From positions 67,709,375 through 67,773,374 of the forward strand of contig OX439048.1 of assembly GCA_949317995.1 (NCBI GenBank): a stretch of DNA of 64,000 bases, written 5' to 3'. The notes beneath the pieces were generated by a model. The model saw only the letters and a list, made by a program, of their open reading frames with translations. It was not told where the DNA came from and searched no databases. This stretch comes from Acholoe squamosa. Lineage: Eukaryota > Annelida > Polychaeta > Phyllodocida > Polynoidae. The translations under genes were made by a program, and so were the position numbers. This document shows positions 33,244 to 44,490 of the stretch, one piece after another; position 1 is the first letter of the stretch, and each line of letters begins with the position of its first letter.

Positions 33244-35608
33244 CTTGGTTGTCTCGATGCCCTTCCACAAAACACCATTTTCCAAGCTCCCGAAGGCTCG
33301 CAAGATGAGGAGGGAGATGGATGCAATGGAGCTCGAAATTGCAGAGCTGCGTAAGGCTGTCCATCTGCAGAAAGGAACCTCTACCTCACGCCCCAAGCTC
33401 AGCTCCGCTCCCTCCTCAAGCCCCACATATGCAAACCCCAGCCCAAGAGACCCAAGCCAACTACACTGGGTAGACCCTGTATACCCAGTGCAGCAGGAAG
33501 TGATGGAGGCCCAACAACTGCCTGCTGCCATACCGCAACCTGCTGCCACTGATGCTCCCCAGCTGGCTGGACCAGCTGCACCGCAGCCTGCTGCCACTGA
33601 TGCTCCGCAGCTGGCTGAACCAGCTGCACCACAGCCTGCTGCCACTGATGCTCAGCAGCTGGCTGGACCAGCTGCACCACAGCCTGCTGCCACTGATGCT
33701 CAGCAGCTGGCTGGACCAGCTGCACCGCAGCCTGCTGCCACTGATGCTCAGCAGCTGGCTGGACCAGCTGCACCACAGCCTACTGCCACTGATGCTCTGC
33801 AGCTGGCTGGACCAGCTGCACCACAGCCTGCTGCCACTGATGCTCCGCAGCTGGCTGGACCAGCTGCACCATAGTCTGCTGCCACTGATGCTCCACAGCT
33901 GGCTGGACCAGCTGCACCACAGCCTGCTGCTCCTGCTCCCCCACTTTCCCCAACAACAGAAACCATCCATGTGTTGGCGGCAATGGATGTTACTCCGAAC
34001 GCTGACCGCTTGAAAGCTCTCACGAGCTACATCATGGTCAGCCAGCAGGTGCGTAAGACATCCACAAAAATCAAACAAAAGCTGATGCACTCACCTGCCA
34101 CCAAAAAGGTCTATGGGCAGCAAGGCAGGCTGTCAAAAAATGTAGGCCTCTCCCCCGACTATATCTTCCGGGAAAAGGAGAGTTCAAGGAAGAGGCTGGA
34201 GGATGCAGAAAACACCAGGAAACATGTCCTTGAGTTCCTCACACGAGAAGACGTTAGTTACGACAAAAAGCATGCAACTAAGAAGGGGCAGCAGAAGTAC
34301 GCCCTCTCAGACACCCTGGTCAATCTCCACATGAGGTACTGTGCAGAATTCAAATCAGACCTGTCGTTTGCCACCTTCCGCAGAGCCAGACCGACATGGT
34401 GCAAGCTGAACCACTTCCTTAAGAGGTCTGTCTGTCTCTGCAAACAGCATGCCAACATGGGCCTCACCGATGGGGAGATCATGGAGAAGATCAACAAGCT
34501 GCCAGGGACACGCATGTCATACAGCACATGGGATAAGGTCACCAAAAAATACAGCGACAAAGATGTCATCTACACCAAGCTGATCAAGGTACTAGACACA
34601 AAGGCAGACAAAGGCATAATCCAGATGGATTATGCAGAAAACTGGAACTGCTCTTACCTCCGGGAGATTGCCGCGGCTTATTATTCGAAAGACCAAGTTA
34701 CCCTCCACCCTATGGTGGTGAAGGTAAAGGCGGCCAATGGAGACCTGGAAACCATCACGTTTGTCGGTGTGACTTCTGTCACAAACCACACGTTTCCGAC
34801 CACCTGGGTCTTCATTGGCCAGCTGGTGGAAATCCTAAAAAAGTCACATGGTATTAATCTTGTCCATTTTGTCACTGACTCGCCCAGCAGTCAGTACCGT
34901 AACCGGTACACCATTCAAATGGTGGCCCGGTTTCAAGGTATCTTCAGCCTTGGAGCTGCCTGGAACTGGCTTGAGTCGGGCCATGGGAAGGGTGCATGCG
35001 ACGGGGTCGGAGGTACCCTGAAGCGGCTGGCTGATCGGCTTGTGAAGTCCAGCTCCATCATCCAGAACGCTGAGGACTTTACTGAGGTGGTGGGTCCAGC
35101 CACCAAAGTGAAGATCCTGTACGCTTCTGCAGATGACATCAAGGCAGCCGAGCAGGAGGTGGCTGATTGGAAGAGCCCTGCCCTTTATGGCATTCTCTCT
35201 GTCCACCAGGCAGCATGCCACAACAGCAAGATAATGGTGAGGGAGACGAGCTGCTACCAACCGTGCTGCTTGTCTGAGCAGGGCTTCCACCCCTCATGTG
35301 CCGAATGGAGGCAGACGTGAGTAGCACAGGTTGGTGAGGTGGTTGAGGAGGTCCAGGATGAGTGGGAGGAGTGGGACTCTGGTTATGACACCACCGCAGA
35401 GGATGACTGCCTCGCTCAACTGCTCCATGATGATGAGGACAACGAGGATAACATCCCACTAGCCCAGCTGCCTGCCAGTGAGGACGAGGATGACATCCCT
35501 CTCGCCCAGCTGCCGGACACAGAAGATGAGGATGACGTCCCCATCACCAAGCTGCGGCCCACCCGGGGTTCGACCCGGCGTCAGACTCGTCGCACTTGTC
35601 GTCATTGA
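33244..35608 (+). pseudogene. DDE-like transposase, large 3' exon with two in-frame stops
   Basis: One frame runs from the acceptor at 33241-33243 to TGA at 35606-35608, interrupted only by TAG (33872-33874) and TGA (35318-35320). Order: basic helical start (KARKMRREMDAMELEIAELRK); 16-residue Ala/Pro/Gln repeats to about 33950; helical Lys-rich region; a CLCKQHANM motif near 34435; then a putative RNase H-fold core with Asp at 34628 (QMDYAENW), Asp at 34877 (FVTDSPSSQYRNR), Glu at 34973 (ESGHGKGACDGVGG) and another Asp at 35000; a Cys-rich stretch (CYQPCCLSEQGFHPSC); and an acidic tail with DEDDIPLAQLP repeats. I know this signature from uncharacterised invertebrate proteins but cannot name its superfamily. 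The first stop is a C-to-T change in a repeat unit, so the damage looks recent. Confidence 0.8.
33520..33950 (+). repeat. 48-bp coding minisatellite in the transposase exon
   Basis: Eight to nine copies of a 48-bp unit (GGACCAGCTGCACCACAGCC, TGCTGCCACTGATGCTCAGC, AGCTGGCT) encoding the 16-residue repeat GPAAPQPAATDAQQLA. One unit reads CCATAGTCT where the others have CC(A/G)CAGCCT, which creates the TAG stop at 33872. Open frames on both strands here are shadows. Confidence 0.93.
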
Positions 35609-37207
35609 GCATTGACATGAATATTAGTTAACTTTTCTCCCAAGTGTTACATCTCAGTTGCTGGAGTTTGAGTGAGTGGGAGTAGCTGGCAGCTTGTTCT
35701 ATAGAAAGCCTGGGTTTTTCCCGCTTGGGGCTGCCCGCTGCACCCTCTGGCCCAAACTACAGCACTGAGATGTACCTTGCTTTTATATAAGGATGATACT
35801 GTGGGCATTGTCCTCCATTGGGTCATTTAGGTGGGCATAACCCTCCATGATAATGTTAGTGTATGGGTGGTGTAGGGTCATTCCCATGATTAAATAAATG
35901 TACTATGGGTGGGCCGGGAGGGGGATAAGGAGTGTTATGCAGAAGTTTCAAGAAAATGAATTAAGTAATTGGCATGATTATAATGAAACATAAATGAATG
36001 AAGTAATTGCAATGATTATATAAATAATGTACCATGGGTGGACTGGGAGATAGGGGGGTTTAGCTGGATTAAGTCATTATATGTAGACTAAGTCGTTATG
36101 TAGATGGGTTAAGTCATCATTTACACAGGGACATTGGGTCTAAATGAATTAAATATATATATGTAATTGTATGCATGTGGGTATGTTGGGGGAAAGGGTA
36201 GTCAATACACATGTTCTTTCCAGTTCTGTTAAAAAGTGTGTCTGTTATATAAACCAGACTAGACCCGAGAGAGACCCTACATCCAGAAGGTTGATAGCCA
36301 TAGTAACGGACTAGACCCGAGAGAGACCCTGTTTCCCATGCCCAGAGCAATAATTATATGCTGCAGACACCAGTGTTTTGTTTTACTGTGAAGATAATGA
36401 ATGTACCAAGCACCAAAAGTCCATAAAAACCGCAAAGTTATTGTAAAAATATGATTTTTTGGCAAATTTATGTCCCCGCATGCTATATTTTTAGCAAAAC
36501 TGACCAGAAAGAATATCTCCCCAAAGTAAAATCATGTTAAAAGGAGACTAATAAGAGAGTAAAAGATTTAATGAACCTATGGGAGCATTCAATTATTGTT
36601 ATTAAGCACTTCCCTAAAGATAAAAGACATGGGAAGGAAAGAATGATATATAAAGGGTTTTCACCCCTGTTTTAGGCTACGGACTAGACCCGAGAGAGAC
36701 CCTACTTGAGCTGCTGTAGCAGAACAAGGATAAGTCACAGGCTAACATCCTTAAAGGTGGTTGTAGACAAGCTCCTTAGCTGCCATATGAAGTAGAAATA
36801 AGAGGGATAACCCATGTGTTATGCAGTTTTACAATGTATGGCAAAAGGCATGGTGAGTTGTGTAGGTGGTCCCCTCGGACCGCAATATTTTAATTTTACT
36901 ATAATTATACCAAAAAATCATAGAATGTCCATCTAAATTCATTCCTAACATGCTCCAACATCTGTGTTTTACATATAAAAAAGAATAATAAAGGAAAGAT
37001 TCATACAAAACATGCTAAATATATACTGTACAGGGGTAGGGTCTCTCTCGGGTCTAGTGCGTAATTGAGGTAGTCCACTTTAGCCCTGTGCCCTGGATTT
37101 AAAAACGATATTTAACTTACCCACATATATGGACCCTAAGCCCCAACACATGTACTATATGTACCCTAAAACTTTTTAGGCTGCTCCAGAATATTTTTGG
37201 GTCCGGT
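35609..37207 (+). other. 3' non-coding region of the DNA transposon
   Basis: No coding frame. Holds GGGTCT-type motifs at 36261, 36313, 36685 and 37039. Two diverged GTACCATGGGTGG / GTACTATGGGTGG blocks lie near 35898 and 36029. Confidence 0.6.
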
Positions 37208-37240
37208 AGCCCAGTTAATGACGATTCGTGATTATTGGTC
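37208..37240 (-). repeat. Right terminal inverted repeat of the DNA transposon
   Basis: Ends ...GATTCGTGATTATTGGTC, the exact reverse complement of the left 18 bases, followed by the GTAT duplication and the satellite. Confidence 0.93.
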
Positions 37241-37375
37241 GTATAAGCCACACCTGTGTATAAGCCACACCTGTGTATAAGCCACAACTGTGTATAAGCC
37301 ACTCCTGCATATAAGCCACAATTGTATATAAGCCACACTTGCATATAAGCCACACCTGTGTATAAGCCACACCTA
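37241..37375. repeat. 17-bp satellite, short middle segment
   Basis: Eight units of the TATAAGCCACACC satellite between two inserted elements. Confidence 0.93.
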
Positions 37376-39301
37376 CAGGTGGGGTGATTCAGTGAAGGAT
37401 GTTCACCAGCCAGAGGACCATTGAAATCACAAATTCAACATTACTCAATAACAATTTGTTTTATTGAAAGCCCTATATCTTGGCTTACTAGAAAGGTTCA
37501 TTCAAGTCACCAACTCCTAACATGTCAGATTTTATTGCCCACGGCATAAAACCATAGTTTTTACCCTCACGTATGTAACGTTTTCCAACAGATTGTCATA
37601 AAACCTATTAAATATCATCCTATCTGCATCATATTTCATGTCCATAATGTTATGATACATGTCTTTAAGTGTAGTAAAAATCAAATCCCTGTATCAAGAC
37701 CTTTTTCTATTACACCTCATCACCAAATATGAAGATTAGCGAAAGTGTTGAACATGTAGCTTAGCGTTCCTAACTTTAATCTCATACATTCAGAAATGAG
37801 TAGATCTTCATGAAAATCAATCTCTATTATCTAGAATGACCCTACTTACCATAAATGTTACCCTTTTGCAACAATATAGCATGCAGACATTAAAGATCAT
37901 CTGCATTACTATTTCCTGTGCAGAATATGTGAGATTATCATTTCAAAGGCATATCTACACATTTTAGGCCACTTATTGGTCATTTCCATTGCTTTGAAAA
38001 AAAAATCTCACATTTTCACAGCACTGCTCACTCCGAGGGCATGTCATATCCTACATAAATACAGACCAGGGTACCCCAAATACTCTTCCTTAACAAGGCC
38101 CATAAGTGTATTAATCATTGCAAAACAGATAAACAACATATACCATTGCTCTGGACCATCAAGTTCATTCTACTATGACTTGTGGCAAACACTCTAAAAC
38201 GTTACGTACATGAGGAATTCAATAGATTATTTTTAAGTCCACCTGAACAATACTTTAAAACATCTCAGATCTTCTGCATCATAATTACTCATACAGAACA
38301 TGTTAACTAACTACTTTAAAGGCATATCTACACACTTTAGGCCCATTATTGGTCATTTCCATCGCTTTGAAAAAAAATCCCACATTTTCATGACACTTCT
38401 CTCTCTGAGCGCATTTCAAATCCTACCTAAATGCAGACCAAGGTACCCAAATACTCTTTTTCAACAAGGCACCTAATTCTTTTGATAAATGCAAAACAGA
38501 TACTCAATATATACTATCATTTAGAACCATCAAGTTCATTTTACTATGACTTTTTGTGAAAAATTGAAAACGTTACGTATGTGAGGATTTCGATAGAATT
38601 TTCCAAGCCATCCCCACTGTGCCTTACTAAGCAGACTTTGGCCCTGATTTTTGTTTCACGCATTCAGTTTCTATACACCCTAAACTAGAATAGACAATAG
38701 ATAAAGAATTTCTCATTTAATTATCCTATAGACATGTAAAAGTGAACCTCACATACTTAACACTGTCTGGAGTTGAATTTTGGTTTATGAGATCTAGCTC
38801 TTATCTGGAGCAAGCCAGTACATTTATCTATTTTCCATCAAAACCCCCCTAGGAACCCTGCTTATCACAGTTAATAAGAACAGTGAGGGTACTTTGTTAT
38901 TATGGCAGTTTTAGACTTTAAAAAAATGTTAAGTACGTGAGGATGCTCACAGTCCAATATTATAAGGCATGTGTGAAAGAAAATTGAGGTAGTTACAAAG
39001 CCAAGTGAAAAATAGGTTTATGACAGTCTAGTACTGTCTAGCTTAATAATATATAGATGGGAATGATGTTTAATTGGACAAAAAAGGGAATATTTGGTGT
39101 ATCGCCCAACTTCGAGCCTCCGTAACTTGTCAAATTATAGGCCGATATACATAGATTTACCCTCTGCATGAAGCTCAAGATGTATTATATCAAATGTGAC
39201 TAGAATAAGGAAGAATGGTGGTCTACATTTCTCACTGTAACTCCTGAAATCCAAAAAGTCCACAAAATAGGACCAAACATCGCTCAGTGAATCTGCCCCT
39301 G
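37376..39301. mobile_element. Non-autonomous 1.9-kb element in the 17-bp satellite
   Basis: Non-satellite DNA with imperfect inverted ends: left CAGGTGGGGTGATTCAGTGA, right ...CGCTCAGTGAATCTGCCCCTG. The satellite resumes on both sides. The inside is AT-rich and non-coding, with diverged direct repeats of about 370 bp; the block CACTTATTGGTCATTTCCAT near 37970 returns near 38341, and an ACGTTACGTA..TGAGGA box recurs near 38200, 38571 and 38930. The target duplication is not clear (TA possible). Confidence 0.65.
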
Positions 39302-41690
39302 TGTATAACCACACCTGTGTATAACCACACCTGTGTATAAGCTGTACCTGTGTATAAGCTGTACCTGTGTATAAGCTGCACCTGTGTATAAGCCGTACCT
39401 GTGTATAAGCTGTACCTGTGTATAAGCTGTACCTGTGTATAAGCTGCACCTATGTATAAGCTGCACCTGTGTATAAGCTGTACCTGTGTATATGCCACAC
39501 CTGTGTATAAGCTGCACCGTGTATAAGCTGTACCTGTGTATAAGCTACACCTGTGTATAAGCTGTACCTGTGTATATGCTGTACCTGTGTATAAGCTACA
39601 CCTGTGTATAACCACACCTGTGTATAAGCTGTACCTGTGTATAAGCTGTACCTGTGTATAAGCTGTACCTGTGTATAAGCTGTACCTGTGTATAAGCTGT
39701 ACCTGTGTATAAGCTGTACCTGTGTATAAGCTGTACCTGTGTATAAGCTGTACCTGTGTATAAGCTGTACCTGTGTATAAGCTGTACCTGTGTATAAGCT
39801 GTACCTGTGTATAAGCTACACCTGTGTATAAGCTACATCTGTGTATAAGCTGTACCTGTGTATAAGCTGTACCTGTGTATAAGCTGCACCTGTGTATAAG
39901 CTGCACCTGTGTATAACCACACCTGTGTATAAGCTACATCTGTGTATAAGCTGTACCTGTGTACAAGCTGCACCTGTGTATAAGCTGCACCTGTGTATAA
40001 GCTGCACCTGTGTATAAGCCACACCTGTGTATAAGCCACACCTGTGTATAAGCTGTACCTGTGTATAAGCTGTACCTGTGTATAAGCTGCACCTGTGTAT
40101 AAGCCACACCTGTGTATAAGCCACACCTGTGTATATCAACACCAGTGTATAACCACACCTGTGTATAAGCCACACCTGTATATATCAACACCTGTGTATA
40201 TCAACACCTGTGTATAACCACACCTGTGTATATCAACACCTGTGTATAACCACACCTGTGTATAAGCCACACCTGTATATAAGCCACACCAGCGTATGAG
40301 CCACACCTGTGTATAAGCAACACCTGTGTAGAAGCCACACCTGTGTAGAAGCCACACCTGCATATAAGCCACACCTGTTTATAAACCACACCTGTATATA
40401 AGCCACACCTGCATATAAGCCACACCAGCATATAAGCCGCACCTGCATATAAGCCACACCTGCATATAAGCCACACCAGCATATAAGCCAAACCTGCATA
40501 TAAGCCACACCTGTATATAAGCCACACCAGCATAAAAGCCACACCTGTATATAAGCCACACCTGTATATAAGCCACACCTGCATATAAGCCACACCTGTA
40601 TATAAGCCACACCAATGTATAAGCCACACCTGTATATAAGCCACACCTGCATATAAGCCACACCAATGTATAAGCCACACCTGTGTATAAGCCACACCTG
40701 TATATAAGCCGCACCTGCATATAAGCTATACCTGCATATAAGCCACACCAATGTATAAGCCACACCTGTGTATAAGCCACACCTGCATAAAAGCCACACC
40801 TGTATATAAGCCACACCTGTATATAAGCCACACCTGTGTATAAGCCACACCTGCATATAAGCCACACCTGTATATAAGCCACAGCTGCATAATTATAAGC
40901 AGCACCAGCATATAAGCCACACCAGCATATAAGCCACACCAGCATATAATCCACACCAGCATATAAGCCACACCAGCATATAAGCAACACCAGCATATAA
41001 GCCACATCAGCATATAAGCCACACATGTATATAAGTCACACCTGCATATAAGCCACACCAATGTATAAGCCACACCTGTGTATAAGCCACACCTGTGTAT
41101 AAGCCACACCTGTGTATAAGCCACACCTGTATATAAGCCACACCTGCATATAAGCCACACCAGCATATAAGCCACACCTGTATATAAGCCACACCTGTAT
41201 ATAAGCCACACCTGCATATAAGCCACACCAATGTATAAGCCACACCTGTGTATAAGCCACACCTGTGTATAAGCCACACCTGTATATATGCCACACCTGT
41301 GTATGAGCCACACCTGTATATAAGCCACACCTGTATATAAGCCACACCTGCATATAAGCCACACCAATGTATAAGCCACACATGTATATAAGCCGCACCT
41401 GTATATAAGCCACACCTATATATAAGCCACACCTGCATATAAGCCACACCTGTATATAAGCCACACTAGCATATAAGCCACACCTGCATATAAGCCACAC
41501 TAGCATATAAGCCACACCTGTATATAAGCCACACCTGCATATAAGCCACACCAGCATATAAGCCACACCTGCATATAAGCCACACCTGCATATAAGCCAC
41601 ACCAGCATATAAGCCACACCTGTATATAAGCCACACCTGTATATAAGCCACACCTGTATATAAGCCACACCTGCTTTAAAGCAGCACCCT
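39302..41690. repeat. 17-bp satellite, third segment with sub-families
   Basis: About 140 units. The left third (to about 40,130) is dominated by TATAAGCTGTACCTGTG, a sub-family absent from the other segments. Then a block of 14-16-base units (TATAACCACACCTGTG, TATATCAACACCTGTG), then the classic TATAAGCCACACC(T/A)G form. The long minus-strand frames are artefacts of the 51-base triple unit. Confidence 0.95.
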
Positions 41691-42860
41691 GAGTTTGCTA
41701 TGAGAATGCTATAACCCAGCACGTGAGGACTGAGACGGTTTGTCATGCTTCCTTTAGTCCATGTATAAAAAATCCTTGTATAAGCCGCAAACTGAGTTGA
41801 GGAACATCCTATTTGAAAGCTGCACTAAGGGTCTATAATTGTCTATATGCCACAGCTTATGTGCAGGGTTTTACGGCAGTATAAGATGGGCTTTACATTG
41901 AGGTCTGGAATGACATAAGATCCATGACTATTTTTCTAAGAGTAAAGAGATGCCAATCTACAAACTGCAAACAAAGAGACTTCTACACTATTATGGCACC
42001 CTGTGGAACAACTTCATCCTTAGAGATAGTTGAGTGGTTAAGAAGTACCTGGTAGGTATTGGTTGGAATTTTTGCTGACACAATTTTCATAATTGGCTGT
42101 TAAAGTGCCAGGGTCTCAAATAAGTTCCTGTCTCAAATAAGTGCCTGTCTCAAATAATAAAAAAATGATACATAGGTATGGAAATCAATAAGCGCCATGA
42201 CCCTTAAACAGACTACTATTGTAATGGAATGTGCTCCAGTATGTATGGTGCTACCACCTGGTGTTGGGAACTACTGCCAATACATTTCTTATCATATTCC
42301 TGGGGGGCATCAACAAATAGCGATTTTGACATAACAATTGTCATAAAGATAAAAGTGTGTAACACAAAAAAAAATATATCATTATAACATTTTTTGCAAA
42401 AATAGTCTTTGTCACTCAACGAGAAATATACCATCACACAAATGTTTTCTCATTACAGATGTCTCACTGTTTTCTGAAATTCTTTAATATAACGAAAGCA
42501 ATGACCAGACGACTATCATGGATTATGTATAAATGATCTCTGGCAATAATGAGAATAAGGAAATTGGTAGAAGAGATCGGGAATAATTAGATGAAGGGAG
42601 GGAACTGATATGTGGGGTCAGAAATAATCAAATGCACTCAAATAATTGTATGGTCTGATCACCATGACATCACTGTCAAAGAGCATTATTTACTTTATAC
42701 CAGTATATACATATATACACTTAATATAAAATATAAATACTGTATTCACCACAAAGAGTCGAGATCATATAAAGCAATCATTGATTTATTGGATGTATCA
42801 TACTTGCTAATGATGTTATGGCAATAAACAGTTTGAAAACTTCCAAAAAATAAACCACTG
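41691..42860. other. Non-coding spacer
   Basis: AT-rich unique sequence; no gene seen. Contains three short repeats of TGTCTCAAATAAGT(T/G)CC (42108-42160), related to the stem sequence at 46286-46350. Confidence 0.5.
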
Positions 42861-42864
42861 CCAC

Positions 42865-43000
42865 CTATGGCGACCCCTCCTCTTTTACACTGGAATCTAA
42901 AGCGTCCTCTTCTAGATCTTTTATTTATGGTACATGTGAGGTAGCATTAGCAGGAGAGTACGCTGTTGAGTCCTATGTTAAAGAGGAGGAGTCGCCATAG
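42865..43000. repeat. Short inverted-repeat element
   Basis: CTATGGCGACCCCTCCTCTT (42865-42884) pairs with AAGAGGAGGAGTCGCCATAG (42981-43000) with one mismatch. About 136 bp in all, non-coding, MITE-like. Confidence 0.7.
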
Positions 43001-43090
43001 ACTCCAGTGTTAAAGACAATGAGGTCGCGAGGAATGAATGCTTTTCTGATTATATTGGAAATCATTTGTTACTTTGAAGACCTCCTCAGT

Positions 43091-43452
43091 AGGGTGTTGC
43101 TCCTATAGTAAAAGGAAGAGATGGCTAAAAATGCCCTCGTTTCCAGTCCTTTCTTTCATGTAGATATAACTTGTCCCTTTTGTTGCTCACAAGTGGTCAT
43201 TTAAGTATGATGCTAAAAAAGGGGGATTTGAGTAGGTACCTAGTCGGGAGAAGTCAGTCAGTATAATAAACTATAGAGTGTGAGATATGAGTAGGTACCT
43301 GGTAGTGCAGCTCTCTCTCTGTTTTAAACAAGGCAGATGACTTTTCAGATGAATGTGGTGAGTGCAAGTACTTAGGAGAAGCAGTGCACGACTTGTTTAG
43401 AAAAGAGGGCACATACTCACAGCTCTTTTTACAATAGGAGCAACACCCTCCT
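43091..43452. mobile_element. Small inverted-repeat element (MITE-like), copy B
   Basis: Second copy of the element at 4024-4384 in the same orientation; ends AGGGTGTTGCTCC and GGAGCAACACCCTCC. Differs from copy A by many scattered substitutions, so the insertions are not recent. Confidence 0.8.
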
Positions 43453-43920
43453 GGTCATTTCTGACCTCAGTGGTTGCTCTGGTAATTATTCTTGACCTCT
43501 TCTATTAATTCCACGACCTGATCTGGTTATTTCTGACTATTCCTATTAATTTCACGACCTCTTTTAGTTTTACTGACCTATTCTCGTTATTTGTCACCCT
43601 TTAGATCAGTGATACCGTATTAAGAAGCCATCTAGCGGAAATCGTTGGAACTACCGATTTGTGATTTCGGTGTCGATTTCTGGGTACATGTATACATCTA
43701 CATTATACCATTGATTTGACTTTGGGAATGTCATTGGGTAGGGAAAATTTTAAAACATCCATCTAGAACTTTACAGCATATAAATCAGACTATAAATAAG
43801 GATTTTAGGCCAAAATCATTAAAGAATGTACAAAACTGTGACGTTTTCTACCGGAAGTCTCGTTATTACACAATTAAACCTGAAATCCACTGGTAAAATC
43901 ATCATACACTAATAATAAAA
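43453..43920. other. Non-coding spacer
   Basis: Unique sequence with several diverged CTCTTCTATTAATTCCACGACC-like phrases at 43495-43590; no gene seen. Confidence 0.45.
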
Positions 43921-43924
43921 CCTA

Positions 43925-44490
43925 TAGTCATTACTGACTATAAGACCATATTCTGGACCCCATAGTCAGATGACTATACATATTAGTTAAGATGATAGTC
44001 ATTCCCACTATATGCACAACACACAATTTGATGATGTCATGGGTTTTAGTGCACAAAAAACGTCATCAGCAAAGAACACATACTTTTGGATGCCTCTTGA
44101 TTATATATATGGCCTTCGAATGATAGGTAAGTGCTCTGTTTACCATAATATTGTTGGGAATTGCAACTAGAGTTATGTTTGGCTTAAAGTGGTTGAAAAT
44201 GTGAAGGCATGTGACAGCCATCTTGAAACAATTATGATCCTATTTCAGCACCTCTGGGAGGTTAAGTCAGTAGTGACAATACATATGAGCCATAATGACT
44301 ATGTAAATTATGATGCCAGGCATCAAAATGATAGTCATCTGACTAAGGAATCTTTCAATGGATTAACAGCATGACTTTATGCTGACTATATGACTATCTT
44401 TAGTTAGTAACAGGTTACTATAGAGGGAAAGCCAAGAAACGCATTATCATTTGACTATTTTAAGTTAGTCACTACTGACTAAGATATTAA
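43925..44490. repeat. Cluster of TGACTA/TAGTCA palindromes
   Basis: At least ten TAGTCA or TGACTA hexamers, several as palindromes (TAGTCATTACTGACTA at 43931, TAGTCAGATGACTA near 43972, TAGTCACTACTGACTA at 44467). The two ends carry related palindromes, so this may be a MITE with sub-terminal repeats. No coding. Confidence 0.55.

Larger units (their letters stand above)
29290..37055. promoter_or_regulatory. Array of a 17-bp motif with two GGGTCT boxes
   Basis: The motif is GGGTCT-CTCTC-GGGTCT (reverse complement AGACCCGAGAGAGACCC). Reverse-complement copies: 29290, 29480, 29527, 29544, 36261, 36313, 36685, and a weak one at 30087. Forward copies: 29866 (variant), 30124 (variant), 30188, 31264, 31316, 31368, 32295, 32347, 33180, 37039. 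Intronic copies have CTCTA or TATCTA in the middle. All are inside the transposon. Clustering near both ends suggests binding sites for the transposase or a regulator; this is inference. Confidence 0.75.
28905..37240 (+). mobile_element. 8.3-kb DNA transposon with DDE-like transposase
   Basis: The first 33 bases (GACCAATAATCACGAATC...) and last 33 bases are inverted repeats with three mismatches, the outer 18 perfect. GTAT occurs on both sides (28901-28904, 37241-37244). Joining the flanks at one GTAT gives an uninterrupted 17-bp satellite register, which fixes both ends and the 4-bp duplication. Inside are a multi-exon gene on the plus strand and about 18 copies of a GGGTCT-based motif. A 4-bp duplication is known for Sola, Academ, Ginger, Kolobok and piggyBac groups, but neither the target (GTAT, not TTAA) nor the ends decide among them. 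Confidence 0.9.

Noticed and set aside
33399..34090. Long minus-strand and alternate-frame ORFs over the Ala/Pro/Gln repeats
   Set aside because: The 48-bp unit is a multiple of three, so other frames stay open; only the frame continuous with the transposase core is supported.
37376..39301. Tc1/mariner assignment for the 1.9-kb element (TA target)
   Set aside because: The right border gives TG, not a clean TA, and the CAGG-type ends are imperfect. Superfamily left open.
27412..41746. Many minus-strand frames of 60-236 codons reading WLICWCGLYAGV- or QLIHRCSLYTG-type repeats
   Set aside because: They are forced by the 17-bp satellite: three units are 51 bases, so all frames stay open and give 17-residue repeats. 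No start context or non-repeat domain.
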